Below are positions 12,290 through 24,457 of a DNA stretch of 64,000 bases, piece after piece. The DNA is from Rana temporaria (Eukaryota; Chordata; Amphibia; Anura; Ranidae): positions 99,816,157 through 99,880,156 of the forward strand of contig NC_053497.1 of assembly GCF_905171775.1 (NCBI RefSeq), written 5' to 3'. How positions within the stretch are numbered: the stretch's first letter is position 1; the number at the start of each line of letters is the position of its first letter. A model generated the notes under the pieces. It saw only the letters and a program-made list of their open reading frames with translations, searched no databases and was not told the DNA's origin. The position numbers and the translations under genes were made by a program.

Positions 12290-13595
12290 TTATTTCTCCG
12301 TAACTTCCGCTCGAGAATGGATTACATCGCTGGAATTTATTTTATTTTTTTAATGAAGGACTGTCTCTTGTGTTTTTTTTTAAAAAATACACTTTTTTGT
12401 GAAATGGTAGGGGTAAAATGTATTCCGTTACCAATTCACATAGGGGGGGATGCGATCTGGGGCTCCCCTTTGTTAAAGGGGGCTTCCAGATTCCGATAAG
12501 CCCCCCACCCGCAGACCCCCACAACCACCGGGCAAGGGTTGTGGGGATGAGGCCCTTGTCCCCATCAACATGGAGACAAGGTGCTTAGACCCCCAAAGCA
12601 TCCTCACCTTGTTGAGAGCATGTGGCCTGGTACGGTTCAGGAGGGGGCCTGCCAGGTTGCCTGCTCGGATAAGGGTCTGTATGAATTTTACGGGGGAACC
12701 CCAAGTCTTTTTTTTTATTTTGGCGTGGTGTTCCCCTTGAAATCTATACCAGACCTGAAGGGCCTGGTATGGAATTTGGGGGGACCCCCACGCAATTTTT
12801 TTTACATTTTGGTTCAGGCTTTCCCTTAATACTCATACCAGACCCAAAGGGCCTGGTAATTGACTGGGGGGGAACCCATGCCATTTTTTCCAATTACTTT
12901 TATCTGTATTGCCGGGACCCAACAAATCATTATAGCCGCAAGTAGTTTTAAATGACTTGTTTTCCTTTAGAAATGTCATTTTGTGCAGGAACTTTTATAA
13001 ACACGGGAAAAATGTGCCACTTAACAGGCATACTATAGACACCCCCAGGTACGAAATTTAAAAGAATATTTCCCTTTTATTGTTTCACTTTAAGCATTAT
13101 TAAAATCACTGCTCCTGAAAAAACTGCTGTTTTTAAAACTTTTTTTGCATTTATACATGTCCCCTGAGACAGGACCCAGGTCCCCAAACACTTTTTATGA
13201 CAATACCATGCATATAAGCCTTTAAAATTAGCACTTTTGATTTCACCCATAGACTTTTAAAGGGTGTTCCACGGCTTTCGAATTTGCTACGAACACCCCA
13301 AATTGTTCGCTTTTCGGCGAACAGGCGAACAACCGATGTTCGATTTGAACTTGAGTGAGTGAGTGAGTGAGTAGGTTAATAACTTGTATAGCGCTAAACT
13401 AAATCGCCACAAGGCGCTCGTTCCATCCGGTGTCTTCCTTATCCTTCAAAAGGTCTTACGTTTTTTCCTGAAGGCCCGATGGTTTTCTTCCGTGCGGATG
13501 TTCATTGGTAGAGCATTCCATAGCCGTGGTCCTTGCGTTCGACTTGAACATCGGGCTCATTCCTACTTGTAACCTTTGTTCATTCTCATGTGTAT
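12290..13595. repeat. Unclassified interspersed repeat
   Basis: It contains runs such as GGTTGTGGGGATGAGGCCC and GCATGTGGCCTGGTACGGTT, which recur at about 32400-32760. The right part has 'gttcgccgaa'-like blocks around 13300-13560. An LTR or other retroelement origin is possible, but no coding sequence is visible. It hosts the LINE tail at 13351-13536. Confidence 0.5.
13351..13536 (-). mobile_element. 5'-truncated LINE (L2/CR1-like) 3' end with TSD
   Basis: Read on the minus strand it gives LWNALPMNIRTEENHRAFRK, the consensus-like end of L2/CR1-type reverse-transcriptase ORFs, and finishes in a (TGAG)n-type microsatellite tail. It is flanked by GTTCGATTTGAAC (13338-13350) and GTTCGACTTGAAC (13537-13549), a 13-bp target duplication with one difference. 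Joining the flanks restores the surrounding repeat, so this is a defined insertion. Confidence 0.75.
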
Positions 13596-14182
13596 GGCCT
13601 CGTACACACGACCGAGAAACTCGTTGTAAAAGAAACATCGTTTTCCTCGACGAGTTCCTTGTCAGGCTTGTCGAGAATCTTGTCAAGCTTTCTTTGCGTA
13701 CACACTGTCAAGACAAAATCTCGGCGTTCTCAAACGCGGTGACGTGTACAACACATACAACGGCACTATAAAGGGGAAGTTCTTTTCCACTGGCGACACC
13801 CTTGGGGATGCTTTTGCTAATCTCATGTTACTGCGTGTTAGTAAAAGTTTGGTGAGAGACGATTTGCGCTTTTCAGTCTGTTACAGCGTGACGAATGTGT
13901 AATCTCCATTACGAACGGTACTTTCATTCTGAGCATGCGCGGGCTTCTAAGCATACACACAAATGTGTTTCTCGTCGTAAACCAGCCCGACGAAAAACAC
14001 GACAAGGAAATTGAGACTCCCGACGAGAAAAAAGAGAACTTGTTCTCTTTTTTTTGTTGTCGAGATCCACAACAGTTTTCTCGACGAAAAACACACACAC
14101 AACCGTTTTCCTTGGCAAAAAATCTCTGCCACCAAGTTTCTTGATGGATTTTGACGAGGAAAACGGTCGTGTGTATGAGGCC
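13596..14182. mobile_element. Harbinger-type MITE, 'GGCCTCGTACACACGACCG' family, long copy
   Basis: The ends are GGCCTCGTACACACGACCG and CGGTCGTGTGTATGAGGCC. The flanks TAT and TAA fit a degenerate 3-bp duplication. The interior is built of alternating inverted 'ctcgacgag' blocks. The closest relative is the copy at 31583-32180, of similar length and with long shared internal stretches. Confidence 0.8.
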
Positions 14183-15338
14183 TAAGACCTACTATAGTGA
14201 TAGTGAAGTTAAGCAATCTTTATATTGCTATTTTAGATTGCTTTATACTTAAAATAGATGGCTTTGTTATTTCTGTTATTTGTATAAAAATTGAATAAAA
14301 AATCTTTAAATTAAAAAAAAAAAAAAAAAATACAGGAATAGTAGGCACAGGTTGTTTTGTATTGTGCCACTCTCCCTTCATTCTTAATCTCTAATGAAGT
14401 TGAGATAGCAAACATTGTTTTACTCTGGGAAACTAAAATGATCTCTACATTGGAGGTGTAGTGTCCTGCTAGTAGGACCCTGAAGAAAGCCGTTAACTAC
14501 TTTCTTTGTTAATCATTGTATGCCAGAGTATTTAAAAAGTAGTACACTATAATTTCCCAAACAAGAGACCACTTATGTAAAGTAAAAGGCCCTTCTAGGT
14601 AGAGCAAAACAGATCGGGGCTTCAGTAATAATTGTACAGCTAATTGTCAGCCCCTATGCGTGCCTTGGTACTATAGTGCTAATGATGTCACACAGGCAAG
14701 GTACTACATAGGCATCACAGAAAAAAAGAAAGTATTCTAGAAAATGTGTGGAATTCCAGGTGATACGCTTGCCCCAGCTGGTTTGTAAGAGTTCCAGCTT
14801 TTAACACATATTGAAAACAAATGCAGACAAATGTTCTGTGTGAAAACACCTTCCAAAGCTCTAATTACCAAATAAATGGCAGCAATTTTCACTCTAGCTC
14901 CAAAGAGTTTTGCTTGCCTCTAGGCAAATCTTTAAACCCTGACCTCTTTCAGGTGCCTCTTTTGATGTACTGAAGACTTGCAGAAGAAGAAAAAAAGCAT
15001 TATTGTTATCTTATTACAAAGCTACATCTGTTAAATGATGTCTAGATTCCCATAATCTGACTATATCTCTATATAAATAAAAACCAAAGGCATGGTATAC
15101 ATTATGACTATGTAAAAAAACAATTCTACAAAAGTAAAACAAGTCAGAATTTGTATATTTTACTATACTTCATACAGAATTACTCCATTTTAATGAGTAT
15201 TCACCACCATGCTTTGTGAAAGGTCTAATTTTACAGAGAAAAGAAATGGACTTCTCCATTAGGTTATGGTCTCAGGATTGACTGAGGTATTGTAATGTTT
15301 CTTTATCACAGATTACCATAAATATGTATTGCCTAGAT

Positions 15339-15745
15339 CAGGGGTCCCCAACTCCTGGACCACAACCTGGCACCTGCCCGTGGCCTCTTTGCAGCGGGTC
15401 GACAGCTGAGCGGATGGGCAGGCCAGTGAGTGGGCAGCAGGTGAGCGAGCGGGCAGGGAGGCCAGTGAACAGGCCAGCCGGTGAGTGGGCTGGCAGGTCA
15501 GTAAGCGGGCAGGGGAGCGAGCAGAGAGATGACATCTCTCACTGCCTGCCCTTACTCTGGGACACAACCACTGGTAAGTGACAATACACATCTGGTGGCA
15601 GGTGACACAGTCACTGGCATGTGACAATCCCCATCTCGTGGCAAGTGACAATCCGCATCTGGTGGCAAGTGACATCCGCATCTTGTGGCAAGTGATGTGG
15701 CAAGTGACAATACGCATCTTGTAGCAGGTGACGTGGCTGCATTGA
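15339..15745. repeat. hAT-like left end plus two degenerate minisatellites
   Basis: It begins CAGGGGTCCCCAACTCCTGG, a typical hAT terminus, but no matching right end is seen. Positions 15415-15530 are a degenerate GGGCAGGCCAGTGAG-type tandem array. Positions 15588-15740 hold about six copies of a unit containing GTGGCAAGTGACAATCCGC. Long open frames across it are artefacts of the repeats. Confidence 0.6.
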
Positions 15746-15898
15746 AATTTGATGTTTTATATTGTAGGCCTGTAATTTTTAGTAATAGCAAACTTAAATC
15801 TGTCTAAACAAGAGTCTAGTAGACATCCCGGGTATAATAAAGTTTGAAACACGAAATCAATTATAATATAATAAATAACTATAAATAATTATAAAAAA

Positions 15899-15938
<40 letters not shown>

Positions 15939-16421
15939 TGAATTTCCCCACAATTCACTTTCACTCAATTCAGCAAGTATTCTAATTTACTATCGCTGTT
16001 TTCAAGCTGGTCTAAAACCACTTTTGATGTAAAAAAACACTTTTTGGTTGCCATGGACAATCTCAAGTTTTCAGGCAGAAAAAATACGTATATATAATAT
16101 AAAACTGCATGCAGGGCACTGGACAAAGCATTAGGAAAAAAAGGGATGTGAAAAGATTACATACAGTAAAGTAATTTGCCGCCGGGCTCCGTCCCCATGC
16201 GTCACGACACTCGTAGGGAACGGAGCCTGGCACACAGAGCATCGGCCAGAGGACTCAGACCGCAGACACATCGGGGGGGAGACATCGCAGAATCCTGGGG
16301 ACAAGGTGAGTAACCTGGACCAGGATTCTGCAATGCAATCCCAAGTGTGGCTTGGGGTTACCGCTAATGGTACTGAAATTTAGCCCCAAGCCACACTCAG
16401 GATTACCGCCAGGGAGGTTAA
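15746..16421. mobile_element. Truncated TTAA element of the 'CCTCCCTGGCGG' family
   Basis: It matches 37490-38256 in order: the ATTGTAGGCCTGTAATT block, the AAGAGTCTAGTAGACATCCC block, and the right end TACCGCCAGGGAGGTTAA. The left end is missing and replaced by the minisatellite region. An (AAT)n run sits at about 15905-15938. Confidence 0.7.
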
Positions 16422-16737
16422 CAGAGAGACCCAAAAAAATCTTGCTTTGTCCCACTATATAGTTTCCTTCTGAGCCCTGTGCTAAGGGATGAATCATTGC
16501 TGATTCCTGCAGAGTTTGGTAAACAAGGTGCTTCTTTCAGAAGGGTTTTCAAATGAAATAGCTGAACATGTGAAAAAGAGATTAGAGCACCATTTCTTGG
16601 GTGGATGGAAGACTATATAATTATATTCTACAATAGTTTATCATTTTTATTACCTTAAAATAAAAGAGAAATATTTAAAAACTTTTTTTTTAGTCTTGGC
16701 CATAACAAATAGAGAATATATGTATATTATATTTTCT

Positions 16738-17302
16738 TTAAAGGGTAACACCACTTTCGTGGGGAAAAAATTTACAAATAAATGAAAAATATATATATAG
16801 CATATACAATTGTGACACAAGTCATATTGTAATTTAATGTTATTAAAAATTTGCTCTGTCATTTTCTGTAAAATGCATTGCAGTATGGCTACCTGGAGGC
16901 ATTCTGTACACAGATGGTGTACAGAACGCCCACCAGATATATAATTTCTTGCTTGTCTGATTGGCTCACTGGTTTTCCCAGAAGTCTGCACAAAGATACA
17001 AATTTGATTTTGCGCATCCCCTGCAACAAAGATGACATTTTTTTGGTGAAATACCAAAGGGAAGTTATGTCTAATGGGACGCAGACGCTACAAGTTTCCT
17101 CATTAGAGCTCTGCAGGTGCAGCAGCTGATTAATAATTACAAAATCACTCCCATATAAATTCTCTAAGCACATGGACAAAGAAAAACAAATGGCTATTTC
17201 TTTAGAATAACAAAAGGTAGAATTCTGAAACAAGGTTTCTTAAAATCCCTGAAATGTACATTTGTCACCCAGAGGGTCAACACAAGTGGAGTTACTCTTT
17301 AA
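16738..17302. mobile_element. Complete TTAA element, copy 2 (565 bp)
   Basis: TTAA lies at both ends. The termini AAAGGGTAACACCACTT and AAAGAGTAACTCCACTT (right end, minus strand) are inverted repeats. It matches the split copy at 1405-3148, and its right 110 bp matches 36755-36865. Internal landmarks are GGTGTACAGAACGCC and AGAATAACAAAAGGTAG. No transposase is encoded. Confidence 0.75.
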
Positions 17303-17768
17303 GGAAAGTTTGTCTTTTTTTTTTTTTTTAGGTCTAACAGTCTATCAACACTGTATGTCTGTCTGTAAGTTCTTTTAATTACAGCTAATATTATTGCTTG
17401 AAGCTGCTATGGGAATGTATTGTTCCACATCCCTTCTGGTTAAACTGAGGTTTATCTAACAACAGATAAAATGCTTACTATCACACAGATTATCCAAGGC
17501 TCAAGGCTGGATTTGAACTAGTGAACCTTTAATTGAAAGGTATTTTCCCCTAGGAAAACACATTTTGGATAATCTGATGTATGTTTACACTAGTATGAAA
17601 GGCCTTGCATTCACAAAAGTGTCTTGATTTGTATAATGCAAAAGCTTAAAGGATGAATTTATAAAATCTCCATCTTGTATCAGACCAGTAATGTACAAAT
17701 ACTAACTCAGTGCCAAGTGGCTGGTATTGGTAACATTTCAGAGCCAAGAACTGGCATGCATACTGTGA

Positions 17769-18186
17769 GGCCGTGTACACACAGTCGGCCCAAACCAATG
17801 AAAGCGGCCTGAAGTCCAGTTTCATCGGTCCAAACCGACCGTGTGTACGGCCCATTGGTCTGTTGTCCTTCGGACACAAATTAGAGAACTTGCTTTAAAA
17901 TCGAACCGATGGACGGCTGACCATCGGTCAAAACCGATGGTTAGTACACAAAAGCATCGGTTCAAAACCCGCGCATGCTCAGAATCAAGTCGACGCATGC
18001 TTGGAAGCATTGAACTTCGTTTTTTTCAGCACGTTGTGTGTTTTACGTCACCGCGCTTTGACCCGATCGGTTTTTGAACTGATGGTGTGTACGCACATCA
18101 GACCATCGGTCTGCTTCAGCAGTGAACCGATGTAAACGGTGCGTCGGACCATTCTTATCGGATGGTCCTGTCGTGTGTACGCGGCC
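17769..18186. mobile_element. Harbinger-type MITE, sister of 10874-11268
   Basis: The ends are GGCCGTGTACACACAGTC and GTCGTGTGTACGCGGCC. The flanks are TGA and TAA. It shares long internal stretches with 10874-11268, including 'cagcacgt' and 'cgcgcatgctcagaatcaag'. It has more copies of the inverted 'ccgatgg' block. Confidence 0.8.
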
Positions 18187-19161
18187 TAACTGTCTACTAT
18201 GTCATGTTAGTAGAAGGCATACCTCATAAAAGTCATAACCTTTCCTGCTGCCCAAACTGCTGAACTCATATATTTAGAGTTCAAATAAGAGAAAATATTT
18301 TTTTCAGATCTTTTATCTTAATTGCAACAAGCAAGTGTCATAAGTCGGACAATTTATCAGATCAATTCAAAATCACATGGCCTCAAGAATTCACTTGTAA
18401 ACTTGCAACATTTTGCTTTCCAACCATAATTGTACAGTATTTGCACTTCATGGTCTTTTTTGGTATTGTTTTCTCATTAATGTAAAACTATTTGTCCTAT
18501 GCGCATACATAATAAATTGCAAGCTACTACAGCTTTTGAAGGGTTAAAGGGCACTACAGGCATGAGAGTGGAATGAAAGCTGATGTAATACAAACAAGAC
18601 ATGTTTATTAATGCATTCCACTGCAATACCATCTTCTGTCTGTAGAATGGAATGGCAATCTGGGCCAGATTTCTCACTTTCCTGCCATTTTTAGATTCAA
18701 AATATTTGGAACAAGCTCCAAATATGCTGGGGTCAAACCCAAGTGTTTCATTCCACCTAGCATGCAATCCCAGATTTGGTTCTTATTACAGTGCAGGGTC
18801 AGTCCAGGGTCTGGGAAGGGGCACACTTTTCATTCTTAGTCATTTGCATGAGAAACTGCCTGTGAATTTTACAGCCCCAGGTCTCTGGTGTCCAGGCCAG
18901 AAACATTTCTGCTATTTTGACTACATAGTCTATTATAACTGTTCAGATACATTTATTTTTCTGATGACATTAAACATACCATTACTGTACAAGTCTCAGA
19001 TAACTAAAAATAACATCTGTCTGTAGTTCAACTTGTATGTAGTTACAGGTCAGACGGTTTTTAGTCACAAAAAATATCTTTCTCTATTACACTACATTTG
19101 ACAGGGAGGCTATAGCACTATACTGGTTGTGGTTATTTTTTCTTAGGTTATTAATTAAACA

Positions 19162-19268
<107 letters not shown>

Positions 19269-19812
19269 GCATCATGGCTCTTGATTCGTATTGTATAAAT
19301 ATCTGGCTATTACATCCTCTCTGAAACTTTAAATGAACCCTTTTGCTTGCTTATATGTTTTTAATATCTCTAGAGCATGAAAGATTGTAATTGGTTGTTA
19401 CAGTTGCCATATAAGAATAGGCACATATAATAATCTAAATATAGACCTTGTGTTGCATATTCGTTTTTTGTGTGCATAATTCGCACTGAGCTGGGTCAAA
19501 ACATAGGGTGGTTTTACAGCCTGCAAGACATCTGGACAATTCAGCTATAAAGGGGGGGTGATATAGTGAAATTACTGAAAAACAAATAATCCTGAAGGTA
19601 AAACTGCACTATGATATCTCTTCGTAGGCAGAAATTCAGATTTTTGTTCATTATGTTTTTGCCAAGTTTCTGCTGCAGTCTAATCAAATGCATGCAATAC
19701 ATTTTTTCTGTTTGCCCAGTGAAATGTACTTACAGTCAACACTGTATTGCAGTATTTTAATTGTATTTATTAATCAAATGCCACTCCTGGCCATCATCCA
19801 TACTGTATATTT

Positions 19813-20596
19813 GGAAAAGCAAATGAAAAAGGATCTCGGACTTTACAGGCCGTAAAATGAGTAAACAATTTATAATGTAATCATACAATTTATTGGTAAA
19901 CAAAAGTTAAGAATTTTATCCAATGTACATGTTGATTGTTAAAAACAAAATTGTGCTGATAGATCATTGTGTACATTCATACACCAGAAAGGAATGCTGG
20001 TAACATAAGTCCTCATTATAACATTATAACATTTTTCCAGACTTTGCTTCATCAGAGCCTATGAAGACATTACAGCACTCATCTATGAAAAGACAATAAC
20101 ATATTATACAGTATCCATACATATCGATATTCAATATATTCTTGCGCTCACTACATGGGACCCACCTTGTGCTGTAACCATTTTTCCCAAATTTTCTAAA
20201 TAAACATATGCAGACCCTGAACAACTTTGTGCTTGAAGTGGGTCCCATGTAGTAAACTCAAGAATGTATTAAATATTGATATGTATGGATGTATGGATAC
20301 TGTATAATATGTTATTGTCTTTTCATAGAGGAGTGCTGTAATGTCTTCCTAGGCCCTGATGAAGCAAAATCTGGTGAAACGCTTTGGTATATGAGGACTT
20401 GTGTTACCAGCATTCCTTTCTGGTTTATGAATGTGCACGATGATCTATCAGCACTAGTATTGTTTTTAAAAAATAATATGTACATTGGATACAATTCCTT
20501 TAACTTTTGTTACCAATAAATTGTATGATTTTATTATAAATTGTTTTCTCCTTGTGTGGCCTGTACAGTCCGAGATACTTTTTCATTTGCTTTTCC
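19813..20596. repeat. Large palindrome, arms about 350-390 bp
   Basis: GGAAAAGCAAATGAAAAAG at the left is mirrored at the right end, and successive blocks mirror inward (TACAATTTATTGGTA, GGTAACATAAGTCCTCA, GGGACCCAC) to a loop at about 20165-20235. Part of the loop (ATAAACATATGCAGACCCTGAA) recurs at 20812-20835. The right arm carries CTGATGAAGCAAAATCTGG. It is probably a foldback transposon or a head-to-head insertion; the class is unknown. Confidence 0.7.
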
Positions 20597-22466
20597 AGAA
20601 TGGTAATTGCTGTTTTTTTCATCTGCGCATCCTAGTGATGGTTGCTGGGTCAGCAGGCAACAATCCAATAATTACAGTATATATAACTAGAATGTAAAAT
20701 AGTTGATCAGTAAAACGGCAAAAATAAAATCAGGACTTGGCATAATTTATTCAGCTTTAGAATGTAGTTATTTTTGAACAAAGCTGTAACTGTCTTTTCC
20801 AAATTTTCCGAATAAACATGCAGACCCTGAATAATAACTTCAAGTTTCAAACCCTTTGGTCAGTTATAGTAACAGTCTGAAAGAAAACATTACATTTACT
20901 ATCATTACAGTATCAGAAATTCCCTAATACATTTTTGTGAGTCTCTGCAGTCAAGACAATGAGTGAAAAGTTACATATCCTGCACAAAGTTCTTCATTGA
21001 ATGTTGTTTTCTTAATTGCTTCAAGTAGCTTGTTAATCGGAAGCCTTTTCCTCACGATAATCATCAGCTGGCTTGATGTCCTGCCGCAACCACTGCTTAT
21101 TCCTGAACGTGTTGCCAAAACATTAATCCCAAAGCTCCTGCTTCCTTCTAACATCCCCATTTATGGAGTTAGCCTTGATTATGATATATTATTACAGGAT
21201 TTCCCCCATTGCATTGGGTGTATGTCTACAAACAATTAACAAGGCCAGCCTAGGACCAATACCTGAAGAGATATCCACATTTCCTGGAAGTCTACTTAAA
21301 AAAAGGAAAATTACTATGATTAAAACAGGATATAAAGGTGTACTTATGATATGTCCCCTAATAATTATATGTGGGTGGAAAAACAATTATATATTTTTTT
21401 AACAATGCAATTTGTCACACATTTATTTCTTAAAGAACAAAACTAGGCAAGGATATAAAAGTACCTTTTAAACCACGTATGTATTTCATTAAAAATTCAT
21501 CTAGTTTAATTATTTCAATTGTGCTAAGCTGCTGGCTTGCAGTCAGAAAGTCTACTTAGTAAGCTGATGACAGGAAGGGCAGTAAGTAGGAGTGTTCGGG
21601 GAAAGGCATCACAAGCACAATGGTGTTCTGTAACAGTACAGCAAAAAAAGAGGTTGGGCAGTGGCCCAGTACAGATTGTGATCCACTAGGTTCTTGCTGA
21701 CAAAAGTCCATGAGAAATAGGTTGTTGCTGTATAATTCATGTCCAGTGAGTTTCTACATTTTAATTTCCTTAAATAAATTAGAAATAGTAATGATCAATC
21801 AGGAAAATTGCCAATGTGTTTTTTTTATTCAATTGAATATTGGACTACTTATGTTTCTAATCTGTGGAGTCTTATGTAGCGTCCCGGCATAACGTTGTAT
21901 GTTTTTGTGCAAATTAAAACTCAGAGGTAGAGCCTGTTTTCTGCGGCAGTCAGGCAGTGTTGCATGAATGTGTGTTGACAAGGAACCCACTAACAGGGTA
22001 AGAGTGCAGCATAATGACCTTGTCTGTCTTTTGCTTCTACTCCTTTGTCAAATCATTGGCTGGGGCATGGACATGTTCTAACTGCAGTAAAGAAAATTCA
22101 GTCATCAACTTGGTCTGGCATGGCTGTATTTATTATCAGGTGTGACTGGACAAGTCTTTTGGTGGGTGAAGTAACTCTTGTATATTTATTTTAACTGTGT
22201 ATTTAGGTATTTGCTTGTAGCTTAGTTTATATATTGGATTATATATTGGATGCTCTTGTTTTAGAAAAGAGTATATTACAGTAAACTGGAATATGTATTT
22301 GAACTGTCTTAGTTGTCACTACTAATACAAACTGGGGTGAGCGTGGCACAATATGTGTTAGGATGTTGTGAAGTTAAAGCAAGCCTGTCGTCATACAAAA
22401 GATTTCAAAGCAAACCATACCCACACCAATCCTGAGAAACGTTGTGCTGATGTTTGCACTCTACAT

Positions 22467-22814
22467 AGCTCCCAACTGTCCCTGATTTTAAGGGGGTCTC
22501 CCTGATTTGGAACAAAGTCCCTCTGTTCCTCTTTCCTCCTCATTTGTCCCTCATTTTGGTCTGATCTATGTAGTTGTATATAAAAGGGTTTCCAGTGCTA
22601 AACCTTTCATCCAATTTCTAAATTGCTGCATTTGTAAATGTCAAAAGCCAGTATAAAGGAATATTAGTGGTAAAAAAAAAAAAAGCACTTATGAGTTAAC
22701 TAATCATTTATTTGTATAATTCTCATTTAAAGGGGTGTGGCAGGGTGTGTGTCCTATGCATACATACTTTTGTTAATAGGTGTCCCCCGTTCCCATCTCA
22801 AAAAGTTGGGAGGT
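22467..22814. mobile_element. MITE with AGCTCCCAACTGTCCCTGA terminus, copy 1
   Basis: It starts AGCTCCCAACTGTCCCTGA and ends AAAAGTTGGGAGGT, a short inverted pair. It is nearly collinear with 44343-44648, including AAAGCACTTATGAGTTAAC and GGGTGTGGCAGGG-type blocks. TACA occurs on both sides as a possible target duplication. Confidence 0.65.
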
Positions 22815-23369
22815 ACAGTATGTAACTCCTGTATCCTGTAATGGGTGGAGGTTGGGGGGAGGAACCAGTTAGACCTGGGGGGAATCCAGGAGATTGACAC
22901 TCCCTAGAGTGTCAGTTTTCCTGCCAACTTCAACTGACGATTTCCTAGCATGGAAGTAGAAATTGTCAGAACAGACAGAAGGACAGGTGAATACAATGTG
23001 TATTCCTTTACAGGTCTGGCTTGTTTTAAAACATTTTGTACATTGACTAGGTTGCTTTAAGGATAAGCAGGTAAGGGTATTTTTGAAAAAGATTCTGAAT
23101 TGATAATCTACCTAAATATAACTTGTATCTGTTTATTTTATACATCTCTTATGAAATTCAAAAGTTTTTCCTTTCTGAAAACAGAACCCGTATTTTGAAT
23201 TTACAAGAAAAATATGTCACTCTAGGCAATGAAAATACATAATTTTTAGACTTATTTATATACGAGACCCTTTGAAATCACAATGTTTACTCTAATGTGC
23301 ATAGTTTTTTTTCTGTGAGTTTCTTATATAAATATGTATATTTAATTATTAATTCTCTTTAAATTCTAG

Positions 23370-23520
23370 TTAAACCTTCCATCTATGAAAAAGAGACAGA
23401 CTGTGACATAAAGGAGTCGGTACTGCTTGGAGACATTCATCGTTTCCAGTGTACAGCTTACGGAAGACCTCCTCCCACATTTACCTGGATGTGGCAGCCA
23501 TGCTCAATTACAGCTACAGA
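23370..23520 (+). CDS. flt1: flt1 exon 10: start of Ig-like domain 5
   Basis: The exon begins after the acceptor TTCTAG (23364-23369) and ends before the donor GTAAGT at 23521. It opens by completing a Val codon (G/TT) and reads VKPSIYEKE, matching the FLT1 linker VKPQIYEK. The first Ig5 cysteine lies in FQCTAYG, the B-strand position, followed by PPPTFTWMWQPC, equivalent to the mammalian IPQPTIKWFWHPC. It carries one base in and two out (GA), so the frame continues into exon 11. Ig5 is part of the homotypic dimer-contact region of the receptor. The match to FLT1 is clear in motif order and phase. Confidence 0.95.
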
Positions 23521-24037
23521 GTAAGTTATAATTCACTATGGGTTTTTAAAAAGTTGGAGTAAAGAAAGAGTCAAATACAATACTTTATAGATGTATACTA
23601 GTAAAATTGCAAAATTTATATTAAAAATGAAAAGAAAAAGTATTTCTCCTCGTTTCCTTTTTTATTCAGGCTGCAATCGGGAAACTCATAGACTCATAGC
23701 CTTTGTCATAAGAAGATTGTATTGTAATGTATTCCACTATGTAATCCAACAAAAGGGCTTGGTATCTGGCTATTTTCAGGATAGTTTTTATTCACATCAG
23801 TAACAACCAAGCTGACTAGCTCAGCTATTGAGTTGTGAATAATGAAAAAATAATGCATTTTAATACAAAAGCAGAAGGACTCAAATGACATTGAACTGAC
23901 ACTTGGTTGTGAAATTGAAATCGTGTTTCACATACATAAGTCTTACATAAATCATAGGACAATATAATGTGAACTAGAATTTTAGACTGGTTTGACAAAT
24001 GTTAGAAGACCTAGGTGGGCTCTCATGCAAACTCTTA

Positions 24038-24457
24038 GGCCTCGTACACACGACCGGACATGTCCGCTGAAACTGGTCCGCCGACCAGTTTCAGCGGACA
24101 GATCCGATCGTGTGTACAGGCTAGCGGACAAATTTCCAGCGGACAAATGTTTCTTAGCATGCTAAGAAACATGTCCGCTGGAAAGCTGTCCGGCGGACAT
24201 GTCCGCTGGTTAGTACGTCTAACCAGCGGACCGAAATCCCACGCATGCGTCGAATTGATTTGACGCATGCGTGCAAGCATTGAACTCGCGCGAGAGAGAA
24301 GGTTGGTGTCGTCTACGTCACCGCGTTCTCTGTCCGCGCGGATTTCGGTTTGATGGTGTGTACAGCCATCAGACCGAAATCTCCGAGCGGACATGTCCGA
24401 TGAAAATGGTCCGCGGACCGTTTTCATCGGACATGTTCCGCTGGTGTGTACGAGGCC
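24038..24457. mobile_element. Harbinger-type MITE with 'GGACATGTCCGC' interior
   Basis: The ends are GGCCTCGTACACACGACCGG and GGTGTGTACGAGGCC. The flanks are TTA and TCA. The interior is packed with inverted CGGACATGTCCG blocks and 'cgcatgcgtcgaattgatttg'. Short open frames on both strands are a result of the palindromes. Confidence 0.8.

Noticed and set aside
15588..15740. CRISPR-like regularly spaced repeats
   Set aside because: The units are contiguous and degenerate, without unique spacers of constant length, in a vertebrate intron. It is a minisatellite.
18652..19026. A 124-codon open frame on the + strand
   Set aside because: No recognisable domain and no splice or phase support. It lies in intron 9 and has the composition of non-coding sequence.
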